Made by a program: the position numbers and the translations under genes. This document shows, piece by piece, positions 1-6,589 of a DNA stretch of 6,706 nucleotides; positions within the stretch are counted from its first letter, which is position 1, and each line of letters begins with the position of its first letter. The notes beneath the pieces are model-generated. The model ran no database searches and was not told where the DNA came from. It saw only the letters and a program-made list of their open reading frames with translations. The stretch spans positions 1 through 6,706 of the forward strand of contig JACQJM010000026.1 in the NCBI GenBank assembly GCA_016205045.1, written 5' to 3'. This DNA comes from Elusimicrobiota bacterium (GTDB lineage: Bacteria; Elusimicrobiota; Elusimicrobia; JACQJN01).

Positions 1-2
1 TG

Positions 3-932
3 GCTAAACAGTACTTTCCTTCCAATCCCGAGATCAGGATTCTAGATGAGTCCATTCAGAATGCCTTTGTGATACAAATACCTAAAAAGAAACCGGTTTC
101 CGAGAAGACGCAGCCGGTTTCAGCCTCAGCTTCTCCCGCGCCCGTGGCTGTTTCTTCTGAGAAATTTCCTCCTTCAAATCCTTCTTCTCAGAAGAGTAGC
201 AATGGAATTTTATTGGGGGTGGGAGGTTTAGGACTACTTTCTTTGATTTTAATTTTGATCTACGGGTTTCGAAGAACCAACAGAATGTTTGCGGAAAATA
301 TGAAATCCGTTCAAGAGGCCTTGCAGAAAGAAGAAGAGGAAAATAGAGTCCTGCTGAAAACGGCCATGGCTCAGAAAAATGCTGTAAAACAAGAAGTAGT
401 TCCAGCAAAAATAGAACCACCCAAGGCTTCTCCTCCTCCCAAGAAACAGGAAAACATGGTGCCCATTCCCGCGGAGTTAAAAGAATATTTGGTGTCCAAG
501 GGGCGTATTCCTAATCCTGTGTCTCCCTTGCCGGTCACCCCAAAAATAGCAGAGAAAAAACAAGATATTCTATTCGGAGTTTCTTCTCCCGAAAGAGAGG
601 AGGCCTGGGGGCGCATCGCTTCCCAAGCGGTTCAGCTCCACGAGGCCTCTCCCCAGGAAGCCATTAAATTTGTCGAGACGTTAGCGAGTGACCCCGATCC
701 TTATAAGCGTGCCTGCATCGTTCCAGCCTTAGAGAAGATCGGGACACCTAAAGCCTGGGATATCCTTCTGGGACTTGTCCAGGATCCTCACGTGGATGTG
801 AAGCGGGAAGCGCTTAAATGCCTTGAGAATTTTAAACGGAGGAGCCAAGAAAATAAACTCACGGAATCCTATAGGCAGATCATTGAGCAGGCTCTCAAGC
901 AAGAAAGGGAAAAGGGAGAGTGGTTGCTTTAG
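3..932 (+). CDS. Partial gene: membrane-anchored protein with HEAT-like C-terminal repeats (5' end outside window)
   Basis: The reading frame is open from base 3, so 309 residues are visible and the start is missing. A GTG at 69 could pose as a start, but it has no ribosome binding site and the 22 codons before it read as ordinary protein (ending DESIQNAF), so I treat the gene as truncated by the window. In window residues, 1-35 are the end of an unidentified domain, 36-66 a Ser/Pro/Lys-rich linker, and 68-88 one hydrophobic membrane segment (ILLGVGG...LILIYGF) followed by RRTNR, which favours a cytoplasmic C-terminus. Residues about 95-130 form a charged, Glu/Lys-rich, likely coiled stretch, then comes a proline-rich linker. 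Residues about 200-277 carry paired helices of HEAT or PBS-lyase type (DPDPYKRACIVPALEKIG, then DPHVDVKREALKCLENF), a protein-binding scaffold fold. The gene converges on tRNA-Glu. I do not recognise the family; a regulatory or scaffolding role is a guess. Confidence 0.8.
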   Translation, partial: AKQYFPSNPEIRILDESIQNAFVIQIPKKKPVSEKTQPVSASASPAPVAVSSEKFPPSNPSSQKSSNGILLGVGGLGLLSLILILIYGFRRTNRMFAENMKSVQEALQKEEEENRVLLKTAMAQKNAVKQEVVPAKIEPPKASPPPKKQENMVPIPAELKEYLVSKGRIPNPVSPLPVTPKIAEKKQDILFGVSSPEREEAWGRIASQAVQLHEASPQEAIKFVETLASDPDPYKRACIVPALEKIGTPKAWDILLGLVQDPHVDVKREALKCLENFKRRSQENKLTESYRQIIEQALKQEREKGEWLL

Positions 933-965
933 AAAATGAGTGTTACCTAGCAGGATAAATAAAAA
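933..965. other. Short convergent gap between the HEAT-protein stop and tRNA-Glu
   Basis: This is a 33-base AT-rich spacer. The imperfect repeat CCTAGCAGG is too weak to call a terminator for the + strand gene. On the minus strand the five A's at 961-965 read as a T-run directly after the tRNA discriminator base, which probably marks the tRNA transcript end. Confidence 0.5.
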
Positions 966-1037
966 TGCCTCCTAGGGGAGTCGAACCCCTGTTTCGGCCT
1001 TGAAAGGGCCGCGACCTAACCGCTAGTCGAAGGAGGC
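966..1037 (-). tRNA. tRNA-Glu, anticodon TTC
   Basis: Read on the minus strand, the 72 bases fold as a complete cloverleaf. The acceptor stem GCCTCCT pairs perfectly with AGGAGGC. The D arm is GAC/GTC around AGCGGTTA. The anticodon arm is CGGCC-CTTTCAA-GGCCG with anticodon TTC. The T arm is AGGGG-TTCGACT-CCCCT. The discriminator base is A. Sequence features such as the CCTTTCA anticodon region match bacterial tRNA-Glu. The 3' CCA is not encoded; the next bases are TTTTT, so CCA must be added by tRNA nucleotidyltransferase. It decodes GAA and GAG and also supplies glutamyl-tRNA to tetrapyrrole synthesis in bacteria that use that route. The 5' end overlaps a small palindrome (GGCTA-T-TAGCC, 1035-1045). 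Confidence 0.96.
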
Positions 1038-1049
1038 TATTAGCCCAAA

Positions 1050-1110
1050 AAATTCAGTTGCCTACCATGTTTCGTCTGAAGCGACCGTATAATTTTATGC
1101 AACTGAATTT
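1050..1110. repeat. 12-bp perfect inverted repeat upstream of tRNA-Glu
   Basis: AAATTCAGTTGC at 1050-1061 is the exact reverse complement of GCAACTGAATTT at 1099-1110, with a 37-base spacer. On the minus strand the second arm runs into TTTTTT (1053-1048), giving a stem followed by T's. The stem is AT-rich and the loop long, so it is a poor terminator by usual criteria. Confidence 0.75.
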
Positions 1111-1119
1111 GCGTCCCAA
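1092..1119 (-). promoter_or_regulatory. Weak candidate sigma70-type promoter for tRNA-Glu
   Basis: On the minus strand TTGGGA (1119-1114) lies 16 bases before TAAAAT (1097-1092). This would give a start near 1085 and a leader of about 48 bases before the tRNA. The match is modest, the spacing is one short of ideal, and both boxes fall inside inverted repeats, so the elements could be coincidental. Confidence 0.3.
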
Positions 1120-1182
1120 ACAACCTTGGAGCCGTAGCTTTGGGACGTACCCAACCTGCGAATTCCAAGGATGTTGGGTACG
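1112..1182. repeat. Interlocking inverted repeats with two alternative folds
   Basis: Fold one has two adjacent hairpins: CGTCCCAAA (1112-1120) with TTTGGGACG (1139-1147), and CGTACCCAAC (1146-1155) with GTTGGGTACG (1173-1182). Fold two has one long hairpin: 1115-1130 pairs with 1164-1178 with one A/A mismatch and one bulged A, enclosing TTGGG-ACGTA-CCCAA (1140-1154). The folds use the same bases and exclude each other. All pairings were made by eye; no energies were computed. Confidence 0.7.
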
Positions 1183-1205
1183 ACTGCGTCGCTGGACAAC
1201 CCCGT

Positions 1206-1220
1206 CGCCGTCAAGCGGCG
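1206..1220. repeat. Small GC-rich hairpin
   Basis: CGCCG (1206-1210) and CGGCG (1216-1220) are perfect reverse complements around the five-base loop TCAAG. The stem is short but all G-C, and it is one of a series of hairpins in this gap. Confidence 0.5.
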
Positions 1221-1233
1221 CCGGCCCTCTGGG

Positions 1234-1257
1234 TGAATTCCCCAACTGGGGAATTCA
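1234..1257. repeat. 10-bp perfect hairpin with four-base loop
   Basis: TGAATTCCCC (1234-1243) and GGGGAATTCA (1248-1257) are exact reverse complements separated by AACT. This is the tightest hairpin in the gap. No T-run follows on either strand, so it is not a classic intrinsic terminator. The neighbouring AACCTGCGAATTCC (1154-1166 area) resembles the reverse complement of its right arm and flank, suggesting the gap contains related, diverged copies of a motif. Confidence 0.8.
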
Positions 1258-1344
1258 GGTTAGGGCTGTCCTAGTCCTAGTGATTTTATCAAATAGGCCA
1301 AGGCGATACCAGAATAGGGGGTGCAGCGAAAATTTCCGGGTATA

Positions 1345-1484
1345 TTGCCCAGGGGTCCTGCCTTCCGGTTCGCCCCTCGGCTTCCCTCACTCCACCCATC
1401 CCCTGCTAGGGTAGCGAGATGTGGTCCACCGTTCACCTTCCGTTGCGGGACCGATGGGCTGGAACCGAAGGCACCCCTGGGCAA
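1345..1484. repeat. 140-base extended hairpin, candidate structured RNA or MITE-like element
   Basis: Three consecutive stem blocks share one axis. Block one is 12 perfect pairs: TTGCCCAGGGGT (1345-1356) with ACCCCTGGGCAA (1473-1484). Block two is 11 pairs: GCCTT-C-CGGTTC (1360-1371, one bulged C) with GAACCGAAGGC (1462-1472). Block three is 8 of 9 pairs: GCCCCTCGG (1372-1380) with CCGATGGGC (1451-1459). In total about 31 pairs are interrupted only by a CCT bulge, a C bulge, a TG bulge and one mismatch. The 70-base apex (1381-1450) can form smaller stems, for example CCAC/GTGG at 1392-1395/1421-1424 and GCTA/TAGC at 1405-1415. On the minus strand it begins 30 bases after the protease stop. 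The strand transcribed is unknown. No T-run follows either end, and no target duplication is evident. Confidence 0.65.
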
Positions 1485-1513
1485 AGATAGACCAGGGTCA
1501 GGTTTGGAGGAGT

Positions 1514-4500
1514 TTATTTAACGACGATCAACTTCAAAATTTGATGCGGTAATTCGGATCCACGAATCTCTATGAGATATAATCCCGATTCCATTCTCAG
1601 CCTTCCACCTTCTTGCTGCAGATTTATGACGATCCCCCCGCCAGGATTGGTTCTCTGAAGCAAAACATGGCCGTTCAGGTTCACTATCTTGGCTTCTTCT
1701 ACGGAAGAGTCAAAGACCAGGGATTGATTAAATCGAGGATCTTCTGTCAAAACGATGGGACCCTGATTTCGTTGTTCATTCTCCGCCATCACCATCCCGT
1801 AGGGAGTCTCTCCATTGGATTTCTGCACAAATGCAGGAATCATTCTGGGACGGCCACCACCACCTCCCGGCACCCGGACGGTGATAGATGGAGAATTGCT
1901 CACGTTATCTGAGGTGTCCACCGCCTTTGCCTGAAGCGTGTGAGAACCGGCAGGAGCGGTCCAGGACAAGGTAACGGTGAAGGAAGAGACAGAAGGATTG
2001 AGGTTTTGGTAATGTCTTAATATTCCATCAGCCCACAGCTCTACTCGTTTGACCCCTGCATTGTCCCAACCGGTAAGAAGGGCATTGATATTGGAGCTGA
2101 CCGTGCTGCCATTTAAAGGAGAAAGGATGTTGATGGTGGGGGGTTGGATGTCAGGAGAACCAACCGAAAAAAATCTTCCTGTTCGGGCAGGGTTATGAGA
2201 AAACATGGGCCAGCCCTGGCCGGTCGTGTTGCCGGGTAGTTCCCAGAGGTATAAGATGGCTGGACCGGAGGTCATCAGGGTGCCATCAATATCATAAGAG
2301 TTATTCTTTAGGCCGGAAGCAACGGCCATTTCTATTTTTCCATCCCGGTCCATATCCGATAGGGCAGAGGGCGTCACATCATATTTCCAGAAGGGGACCC
2401 ATCTTCTGGACCAGTACCAAGAAGCATCATTCCTAAATATTTTGAGGCCATCCGAATTATCGTGAGTAATAAAGTCGAGTCTTCCATCCCCATCTAGGTC
2501 GCTCACTTCCACTTTTTCATCCAGCTGGGTGTTTTTATAAAGTATATCACCAGTCAAGGTCAGTATGTGCAAACCTTCTATTCGACACAGTAAAATCTCG
2601 TCTATTCCATCATTGTCTATATCGGCCGCAGAAGGATTCATGGTTTCGGTGAGAGCTTTGTTGAGTTCGGTACGAGCCATTTTAGGCCAGGTGGGAAGAA
2701 GGGTGCCGTCTTTTTTCCAGCCATATACGTACTCATTATAGCATCCCAGGCAGCCAACGTCTTCTCCGGCAGTCACAAAAACTTCCAGGTTCCCATCTCC
2801 ATCGATATCTCCAAACACAGGATAGGTTCTAAAAGCATAGGGGATGCCAAAAAAAGAGGTGGGGGTCGTTGGCCATCCGGGTAGCCTATTGCCTTGGTTG
2901 TCCAGGAGAGCGAACTGACCTCCGGCAACCACCGCAATTTCAGGGTGTCCATCCCCATCCATATCCGCTACCGCTAGCACATTGGTGTAGGGATCGGAGG
3001 ATTGGGAAAATCCAACCATCTCGGAACCATTGGCATGAAAGGCATGGAGGGTATTGTTATCAGTGGTGAGAAGAATTTCTCTCTGGCCGTCTCCATCCAG
3101 ATCGGCGATGGCCGGCATCTCGCTTTTCTGGGGGGAAGTGTTCTCCACCACAGGGTTAGGCCATCCGGGATAAAAAGTTCCATTATTCCGGATCACATAG
3201 ATTTTTTTAGAGAGATAGTCGCCGGCGGCATTGGGGACGGATGCCTGAACGATGATTTCTTTCCTGCCGTCATTATCCAAATCCTCCACCACCACCTGCC
3301 AATTGATCTGATCGGTGGGGTTCAGGGACACGGGGAACCCAGGAAAATTGCTGCCATCCTTTCTAAAAACATACACGCGGTTCATGGCCGCGGCAATCAC
3401 CTCTTTGGTTCCATCTCCATCCATATCTCCCATGGCGGGGACCACATGGCAATTCTTGACATAGGGACAGTTCGTTTCCAGTGTTTTGGGCCAACCTGAC
3501 ACGAGACTGGAATCCAGGTACACATTGGTGGAAACTTGTTCTGTGCCGCCGTTGGGAGAGGTCAATGTCAGTCGGAGGGCATAGGTTCCGGACGGCGTTA
3601 CTCCCGAAGTGTCCCAACTGCCCAGAGTGCCGTTCTCCACCGGTTGCAGACCGCCATTGACAAGAGAGATTCCTTGACTGGAATAGGAGTTGGGGGATCC
3701 AGCCCAGGCATAATCTAGACGGTACTGGGAAAAGCTTAGCCCGTTCTTTGTGGAAGCGGTTCCTGTGATTTGGAGCACATCGCCTAAGCGAACCAAATAA
3801 GACCCAAATGGCTGGAGCGTGGTGTCCATGTTGTCCACGATCACTTCATGTATTTGAAATTGGTACGTTTTACCTGAGGTATCCGTGGCGGTTAAACGAA
3901 TGATATTGGGTCCTTGAGTCAAATTCAGGATATTGACCGTGCCCAAAACGCCGTCTATCACTTGATTATTACCCGTGGCGATGGTGGTCCAAGAGGTAGG
4001 AACTCGACCCGCACCGATCTCTAGTCTGTAACTCGCGAAATTTGGTCCGGGGATGCTGCCCATGATGGAGAGGCTGTCCCCAGACAGGGTTTGATGGCTG
4101 ACGGGGTTTGTGATGATAGGAGTCAAAGCGTGGAGGTCGGAGAGGGCCAGAGTGTTGCCGGCATTGATACGCCCGTAACCAAATAAAGTGTCTTTTCCCG
4201 GGCTGCCCAGATCATCCGCTCCGTGGCGAAGGGTTTGACGCACTTCCTCGGGATTAAGAGAAGGGTTTTGGGATAAAAGGAGGGCGGCTAAACCCGCCAC
4301 ATGGGGAGTGGCCATGGAGGTGCCTGAAAGTCGGCAGTACTGGGCAGCGACCGTGCGGGAGGCGTCGCAGATGCGATTAGTGGAGGCGCGCACGGAGAGA
4401 ATGTCCACCCCAGGAGCGGCGACGTCTATCTTTTCTCCCCAGTTTGAAAAATTGGCTTTCAGGTCATTGGGGTCTGAGGCGGCGACGGTGATCGCCATGT

Positions 4501-5599
4501 CGGCGGAAGCAGGATAGAAATCCACGGCGTCGGAACTGCTGTTGCCGGCCGCGGTGACGGTGACCACACCAGCCTCGTGAACATACCGGATGGCGTCATC
4601 TAAAGGTTGGAAATAACAGGCGCAACCCCAGCTGTTGGAAGTCACACGGGCCCCATTGTCCGCGGCATAAATCATCGCGGGGATAGCGTCGGCCAAGTTT
4701 CCCGATCCACCGGCGGTTAAGATTTTTAGAGCCATGATTCGGCTGGACCAGTTCATGCCCACCACGCCCACAGCGTTGTTGCCTGTGGCCGCGATGGTGC
4801 CGGCGGTGTGGGTTCCGTGGCCATGGTCATCGATTGGGTCGTTATCCCCATTGGCGTAATCCCAGCCATAGACGTCATCCACATAGCCATTGTCATCGTC
4901 ATCTAAGCCATTGCCGGGAATTTCTCCTGAATTGACCCACATATTGTCCCTTAAATCTTCATGATTTCTATCCACTCCCGTGTCTATGTCGGCCACGATG
5001 ACGGAGGTGCTGCCGGTGGTCTGATCCCAGGCCGGTTCGGGGCTGGTTTTGCGGATTCCCCAGAGGTCGGAATAAGTCTGGCCCCAGGTCCCACTGGAAA
5101 CATAAAAAGGGTCGTTGGGAACGGCCATGGCCCGTGCCACGTAGTTGAGGGAAGCGGACTCCACGGAAGAATCTATTTTGTATTCGTTTAAGATTTGGTT
5201 GAGTCGTTCTAGTTTTTGAGAATGGCTTTTGTCGGAAGCGGAAAGGATCTCTTGGGGAGAATTGAGGGTGATTTTATACCACTGAAAAACCGGAGTTTGA
5301 GTTTTAGATTTCTTACCCCCCTGAACCAACCGGCGAAACTTCTGGGCGCCATGCTTGAGGTTCAGTTGGTCAAGGTGGGCGAGGCCGGTTTGGAAAGGAA
5401 CATCTTCTCTAATCAAGAGGGCGGATTCTTTTTTAATCTTGATGAGGATTTGGTTGGAAATAATCTCAGGACCCTGGTCGGGTGTTCCCAAGTCCATGTA
5501 TGCCCATAGGGGTAAAGAGACTATCGAAGATAAAAAAACAGCGAGAAATAAAGTGAGGTTCTGGAAAATCTGCCGGGATTTACCTGGAGGTTGGCGCAT
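1514..5599 (-). CDS. Secreted S8 subtilisin-like protease with FG-GAP/VCBS propeller, Ig-like domains and type IX-like C-terminal tail
   Basis: This 1361-residue protein is an exported serine endopeptidase. Residues 1-33 are a signal peptide (hydrophobic 12-31, likely cleavage after LWA). Residues 46-158 resemble a fervidolysin-type propeptide, ending in the usual NDPFY before the catalytic domain. The S8 domain spans about 175-485 and has a complete triad: D206 in DTG, H261 in HGTH, S428 in GTSMATPHVAG, with oxyanion N353 in AAGN. Residues 491-590 and 591-700 are two beta-sandwich modules. Residues 700-1143 carry eight calcium-loop motifs (DxDxDG, starting at D725, 773, 833, 879, 931, 993, 1034, 1082) with repeated PGWP-like turns, as in integrin-like propellers. 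Residues 1152-1243 are an Ig-like domain, followed by a five-Gly linker. Residues 1290-1361 resemble a type IX sorting tail (SGLYLIEIRG...LKLIVVK). The ATG at 5599 supplies the signal peptide; AAGG five bases upstream is a modest binding site. Substrate and surface location are inferred. Confidence 0.95.
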   Translation of the reverse strand: MRQPPGKSRQIFQNLTLFLAVFLSSIVSLPLWAYMDLGTPDQGPEIISNQILIKIKKESALLIREDVPFQTGLAHLDQLNLKHGAQKFRRLVQGGKKSKTQTPVFQWYKITLNSPQEILSASDKSHSQKLERLNQILNEYKIDSSVESASLNYVARAMAVPNDPFYVSSGTWGQTYSDLWGIRKTSPEPAWDQTTGSTSVIVADIDTGVDRNHEDLRDNMWVNSGEIPGNGLDDDDNGYVDDVYGWDYANGDNDPIDDHGHGTHTAGTIAATGNNAVGVVGMNWSSRIMALKILTAGGSGNLADAIPAMIYAADNGARVTSNSWGCACYFQPLDDAIRYVHEAGVVTVTAAGNSSSDAVDFYPASADMAITVAASDPNDLKANFSNWGEKIDVAAPGVDILSVRASTNRICDASRTVAAQYCRLSGTSMATPHVAGLAALLLSQNPSLNPEEVRQTLRHGADDLGSPGKDTLFGYGRINAGNTLALSDLHALTPIITNPVSHQTLSGDSLSIMGSIPGPNFASYRLEIGAGRVPTSWTTIATGNNQVIDGVLGTVNILNLTQGPNIIRLTATDTSGKTYQFQIHEVIVDNMDTTLQPFGSYLVRLGDVLQITGTASTKNGLSFSQYRLDYAWAGSPNSYSSQGISLVNGGLQPVENGTLGSWDTSGVTPSGTYALRLTLTSPNGGTEQVSTNVYLDSSLVSGWPKTLETNCPYVKNCHVVPAMGDMDGDGTKEVIAAAMNRVYVFRKDGSNFPGFPVSLNPTDQINWQVVVEDLDNDGRKEIIVQASVPNAAGDYLSKKIYVIRNNGTFYPGWPNPVVENTSPQKSEMPAIADLDGDGQREILLTTDNNTLHAFHANGSEMVGFSQSSDPYTNVLAVADMDGDGHPEIAVVAGGQFALLDNQGNRLPGWPTTPTSFFGIPYAFRTYPVFGDIDGDGNLEVFVTAGEDVGCLGCYNEYVYGWKKDGTLLPTWPKMARTELNKALTETMNPSAADIDNDGIDEILLCRIEGLHILTLTGDILYKNTQLDEKVEVSDLDGDGRLDFITHDNSDGLKIFRNDASWYWSRRWVPFWKYDVTPSALSDMDRDGKIEMAVASGLKNNSYDIDGTLMTSGPAILYLWELPGNTTGQGWPMFSHNPARTGRFFSVGSPDIQPPTINILSPLNGSTVSSNINALLTGWDNAGVKRVELWADGILRHYQNLNPSVSSFTVTLSWTAPAGSHTLQAKAVDTSDNVSNSPSITVRVPGGGGGRPRMIPAFVQKSNGETPYGMVMAENEQRNQGPIVLTEDPRFNQSLVFDSSVEEAKIVNLNGHVLLQRTNPGGGIVINLQQEGGRLRMESGLYLIEIRGSELPHQILKLIVVK

Positions 5600-5719
5600 G
5601 AACGCCTTATTTTACCAGGAAGATGTACGCAGGGCATGGGCCTTTGCTCCCAGAAAAGATGCGCCAAAGGCTCCAGAGGAAATTAGGTCTTATGGGCCTC
5701 CCCAAAGGCCTAAAGAATA
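5600..5719 (-). other. Spacer between isomerase and protease genes with small repeats
   Basis: The 120-base gap has no clear intrinsic terminator or promoter on the minus strand, which fits read-through from the isomerase gene. It holds CCAAAGGC twice (5664-5671, 5702-5709) and its core inverted as GCCTTTG (5640-5646), which can pair with 5665-5671. GGCCT/AGGCC (5695-5699/5706-5710) forms a five-pair stem without a T-run. These may be a weak attenuator or processing site, or chance. Confidence 0.4.
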
Positions 5720-6583
5720 CTACTGAGAAGAGGTTTCTCCTAAAATTTCTATTTTTGCTTTTGCGCGAAGGTTCTGCACCACTCCGGCAAGAGCTTGAGA
5801 AGTCTTGTTGTCCAACAAAATCTGTTTCAACTCTCCCTCAACTTTTTTAAGATTGGCAGGTTCGGCTTTTCGTTTTTCAACCACCTCTAGAATGTGAATG
5901 TCTATCCCGCTGCGTATCACCACGGGTTCCCCTGGCTTAAGACCAAAGGCGACCTTCTCCATCTCGGGCTGAAGCATCCCTCGCGTGACGGAACCGATGT
6001 CTCCTTCGCGGGTGCGTGAGGCCTCATCCAGAGACTTCTCCTGTGCCAATCTGCCGAAATCGGCCCCCGCTTTGATCGCAATCAAAAGATCGTTTCCTTC
6101 CTGTTCCGTTTTAACCAGAATGTGTTTTAAGTGAATGGATTCGGGGCTTCCCAGTTTGTCCTTATTCTGCTCGAAGAAATCTCGTAATTCGCCCGCAGAC
6201 ACTTCAATCTTCGCCAGCCGTCGCACCAATGTGTCTCGCGCAACCTGGAAGCCGATTTGAGCTTTTACCGCTTCTAAGCTGGTTCCTGACTTTTGAAGCT
6301 GGGACTCGAAAGTTTTATCATCTTTAAATTGCTGCCGGATTCGTTGGAGACGATTTCCCACCTCTTTGGGATTAGGCTTTATTTTAAGTCGTTCGACTTC
6401 TTGAGCGATCAAGTTTTCATCTACCATCTGGTTTAGGGTTTGTGTGCCGGAGGCAGCCACTAATCTTTGAAGGAATTCAGATTGAGAGATAGTTCTACCA
6501 TTGACGTTGGCCACCACAGGATCTGTTTGAGCCATGGCGACACGAGAAGTCAGTAAAAGGCACAGGGGAATAATTTTTTTCAT
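5720..6583 (-). CDS. Exported parvulin-type peptidyl-prolyl cis-trans isomerase (PrsA/SurA-like)
   Basis: This 287-residue protein catalyses cis-trans isomerisation of prolyl peptide bonds and acts as a folding helper for exported proteins. Residues 1-18 are a signal peptide (MKK, hydrophobic core, AMA then Q). Cys8 is not in a credible lipobox, so a soluble periplasmic protein is more likely than a PrsA-type lipoprotein. Residues about 22-145 form a SurA_N-like helical chaperone part beginning VVANVNGRTISQSEF. Residues 150-237 are the rotamase domain: HLKHILVKTE, AGADFGRLAQEKSLDEAS, REGDIGSVTRGML, AFGLKPGEPV and DIHILEVVE match the parvulin pattern, with H154 and H230 at the conserved histidine positions. 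The rest is a C-terminal helical tail. Length is normal for a single-rotamase member. The ATG at 6583 is supported by AGGAG six bases upstream. It precedes the large secreted protease and probably shares its transcript. Confidence 0.92.
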   Translation of the reverse strand: MKKIIPLCLLLTSRVAMAQTDPVVANVNGRTISQSEFLQRLVAASGTQTLNQMVDENLIAQEVERLKIKPNPKEVGNRLQRIRQQFKDDKTFESQLQKSGTSLEAVKAQIGFQVARDTLVRRLAKIEVSAGELRDFFEQNKDKLGSPESIHLKHILVKTEQEGNDLLIAIKAGADFGRLAQEKSLDEASRTREGDIGSVTRGMLQPEMEKVAFGLKPGEPVVIRSGIDIHILEVVEKRKAEPANLKKVEGELKQILLDNKTSQALAGVVQNLRAKAKIEILGETSSQ

Positions 6584-6589
6584 AAGATT

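Larger units (their letters stand above)
1038..1513. other. 476-base non-coding region rich in inverted repeats
   Basis: No convincing gene lies here. The open frames that cross it have no ribosome binding site or recognisable protein content, and they run straight through the hairpin arms. What the region does hold is an unusual number of inverted repeats: 1050-1061/1099-1110, 1112-1120/1139-1147, 1146-1155/1173-1182, 1206-1210/1216-1220, 1234-1243/1248-1257, and the long stem 1345-1380/1451-1484. It sits between the protease stop and tRNA-Glu, both on the minus strand, so on that strand it would be a structured 3' untranslated or tRNA leader region. A structured RNA or a decayed non-coding mobile element would both fit. 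I compared it by eye with RNase P RNA, tmRNA, SRP RNA and 6S RNA and saw none of their conserved cores. Confidence 0.6.

Noticed and set aside
69..932. GTG at 69 as the true start of the first gene
   Set aside because: The frame is open to base 3 with protein-like sequence and there is no ribosome binding site before 69.
1048..1110. Intrinsic terminator on the minus strand (stem 1099-1110/1050-1061 followed by T's)
   Set aside because: The stem is AT-rich (4 of 12 G-C pairs... mostly A-T) and the loop is 37 bases. It would also stop transcription just before tRNA-Glu if the tRNA is expressed from upstream.
1129..1156. Resemblance to group II intron domain V (GAGCCGTA ... ACGTAC)
   Set aside because: Only the first eight bases fit. 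The catalytic triad pairing and the closing strand of domain V are absent, and no reverse transcriptase is nearby.
1357..1380. CCGGAAGG on the minus strand suggesting an SRP RNA apical loop
   Set aside because: The GTCAGG and AGCAG strands of the symmetric and asymmetric loops are missing, and these bases instead pair in the long stem.
1058..1414. 118-codon open frame on the + strand in the structured gap
   Set aside because: No ribosome binding site or recognisable fold, and Pro/Arg/Gly-rich low-quality composition. It runs through hairpin arms and stops inside the apex of the long stem, so it is best explained as chance in GC-rich non-coding sequence.
1260..1484. 74-codon open frame on the minus strand in the same gap
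   Set aside because: It covers mainly the long hairpin, lacks a binding site and has no protein-like pattern.
1345..1484. 6S RNA
   Set aside because: The overall rod shape is suggestive, but the promoter-like central bubble with its flanking conserved bases is not recognisable, so only a generic structured element is reported.
2250..3440. Tandem DNA repeats (recurrent CCATCCCCATC-like words)
   Set aside because: They are the codons of the eight diverged calcium-binding motifs of the protease propeller, not an independent DNA repeat or a CRISPR array; spacing is irregular.
3002..3499. 165-codon open frame on the + strand opposite the protease gene
   Set aside because: It is antisense to the calcium-loop repeats. 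Its repetitive His/Gly/Ile content is the mirror of the DxDxDG codons, not an independent gene.
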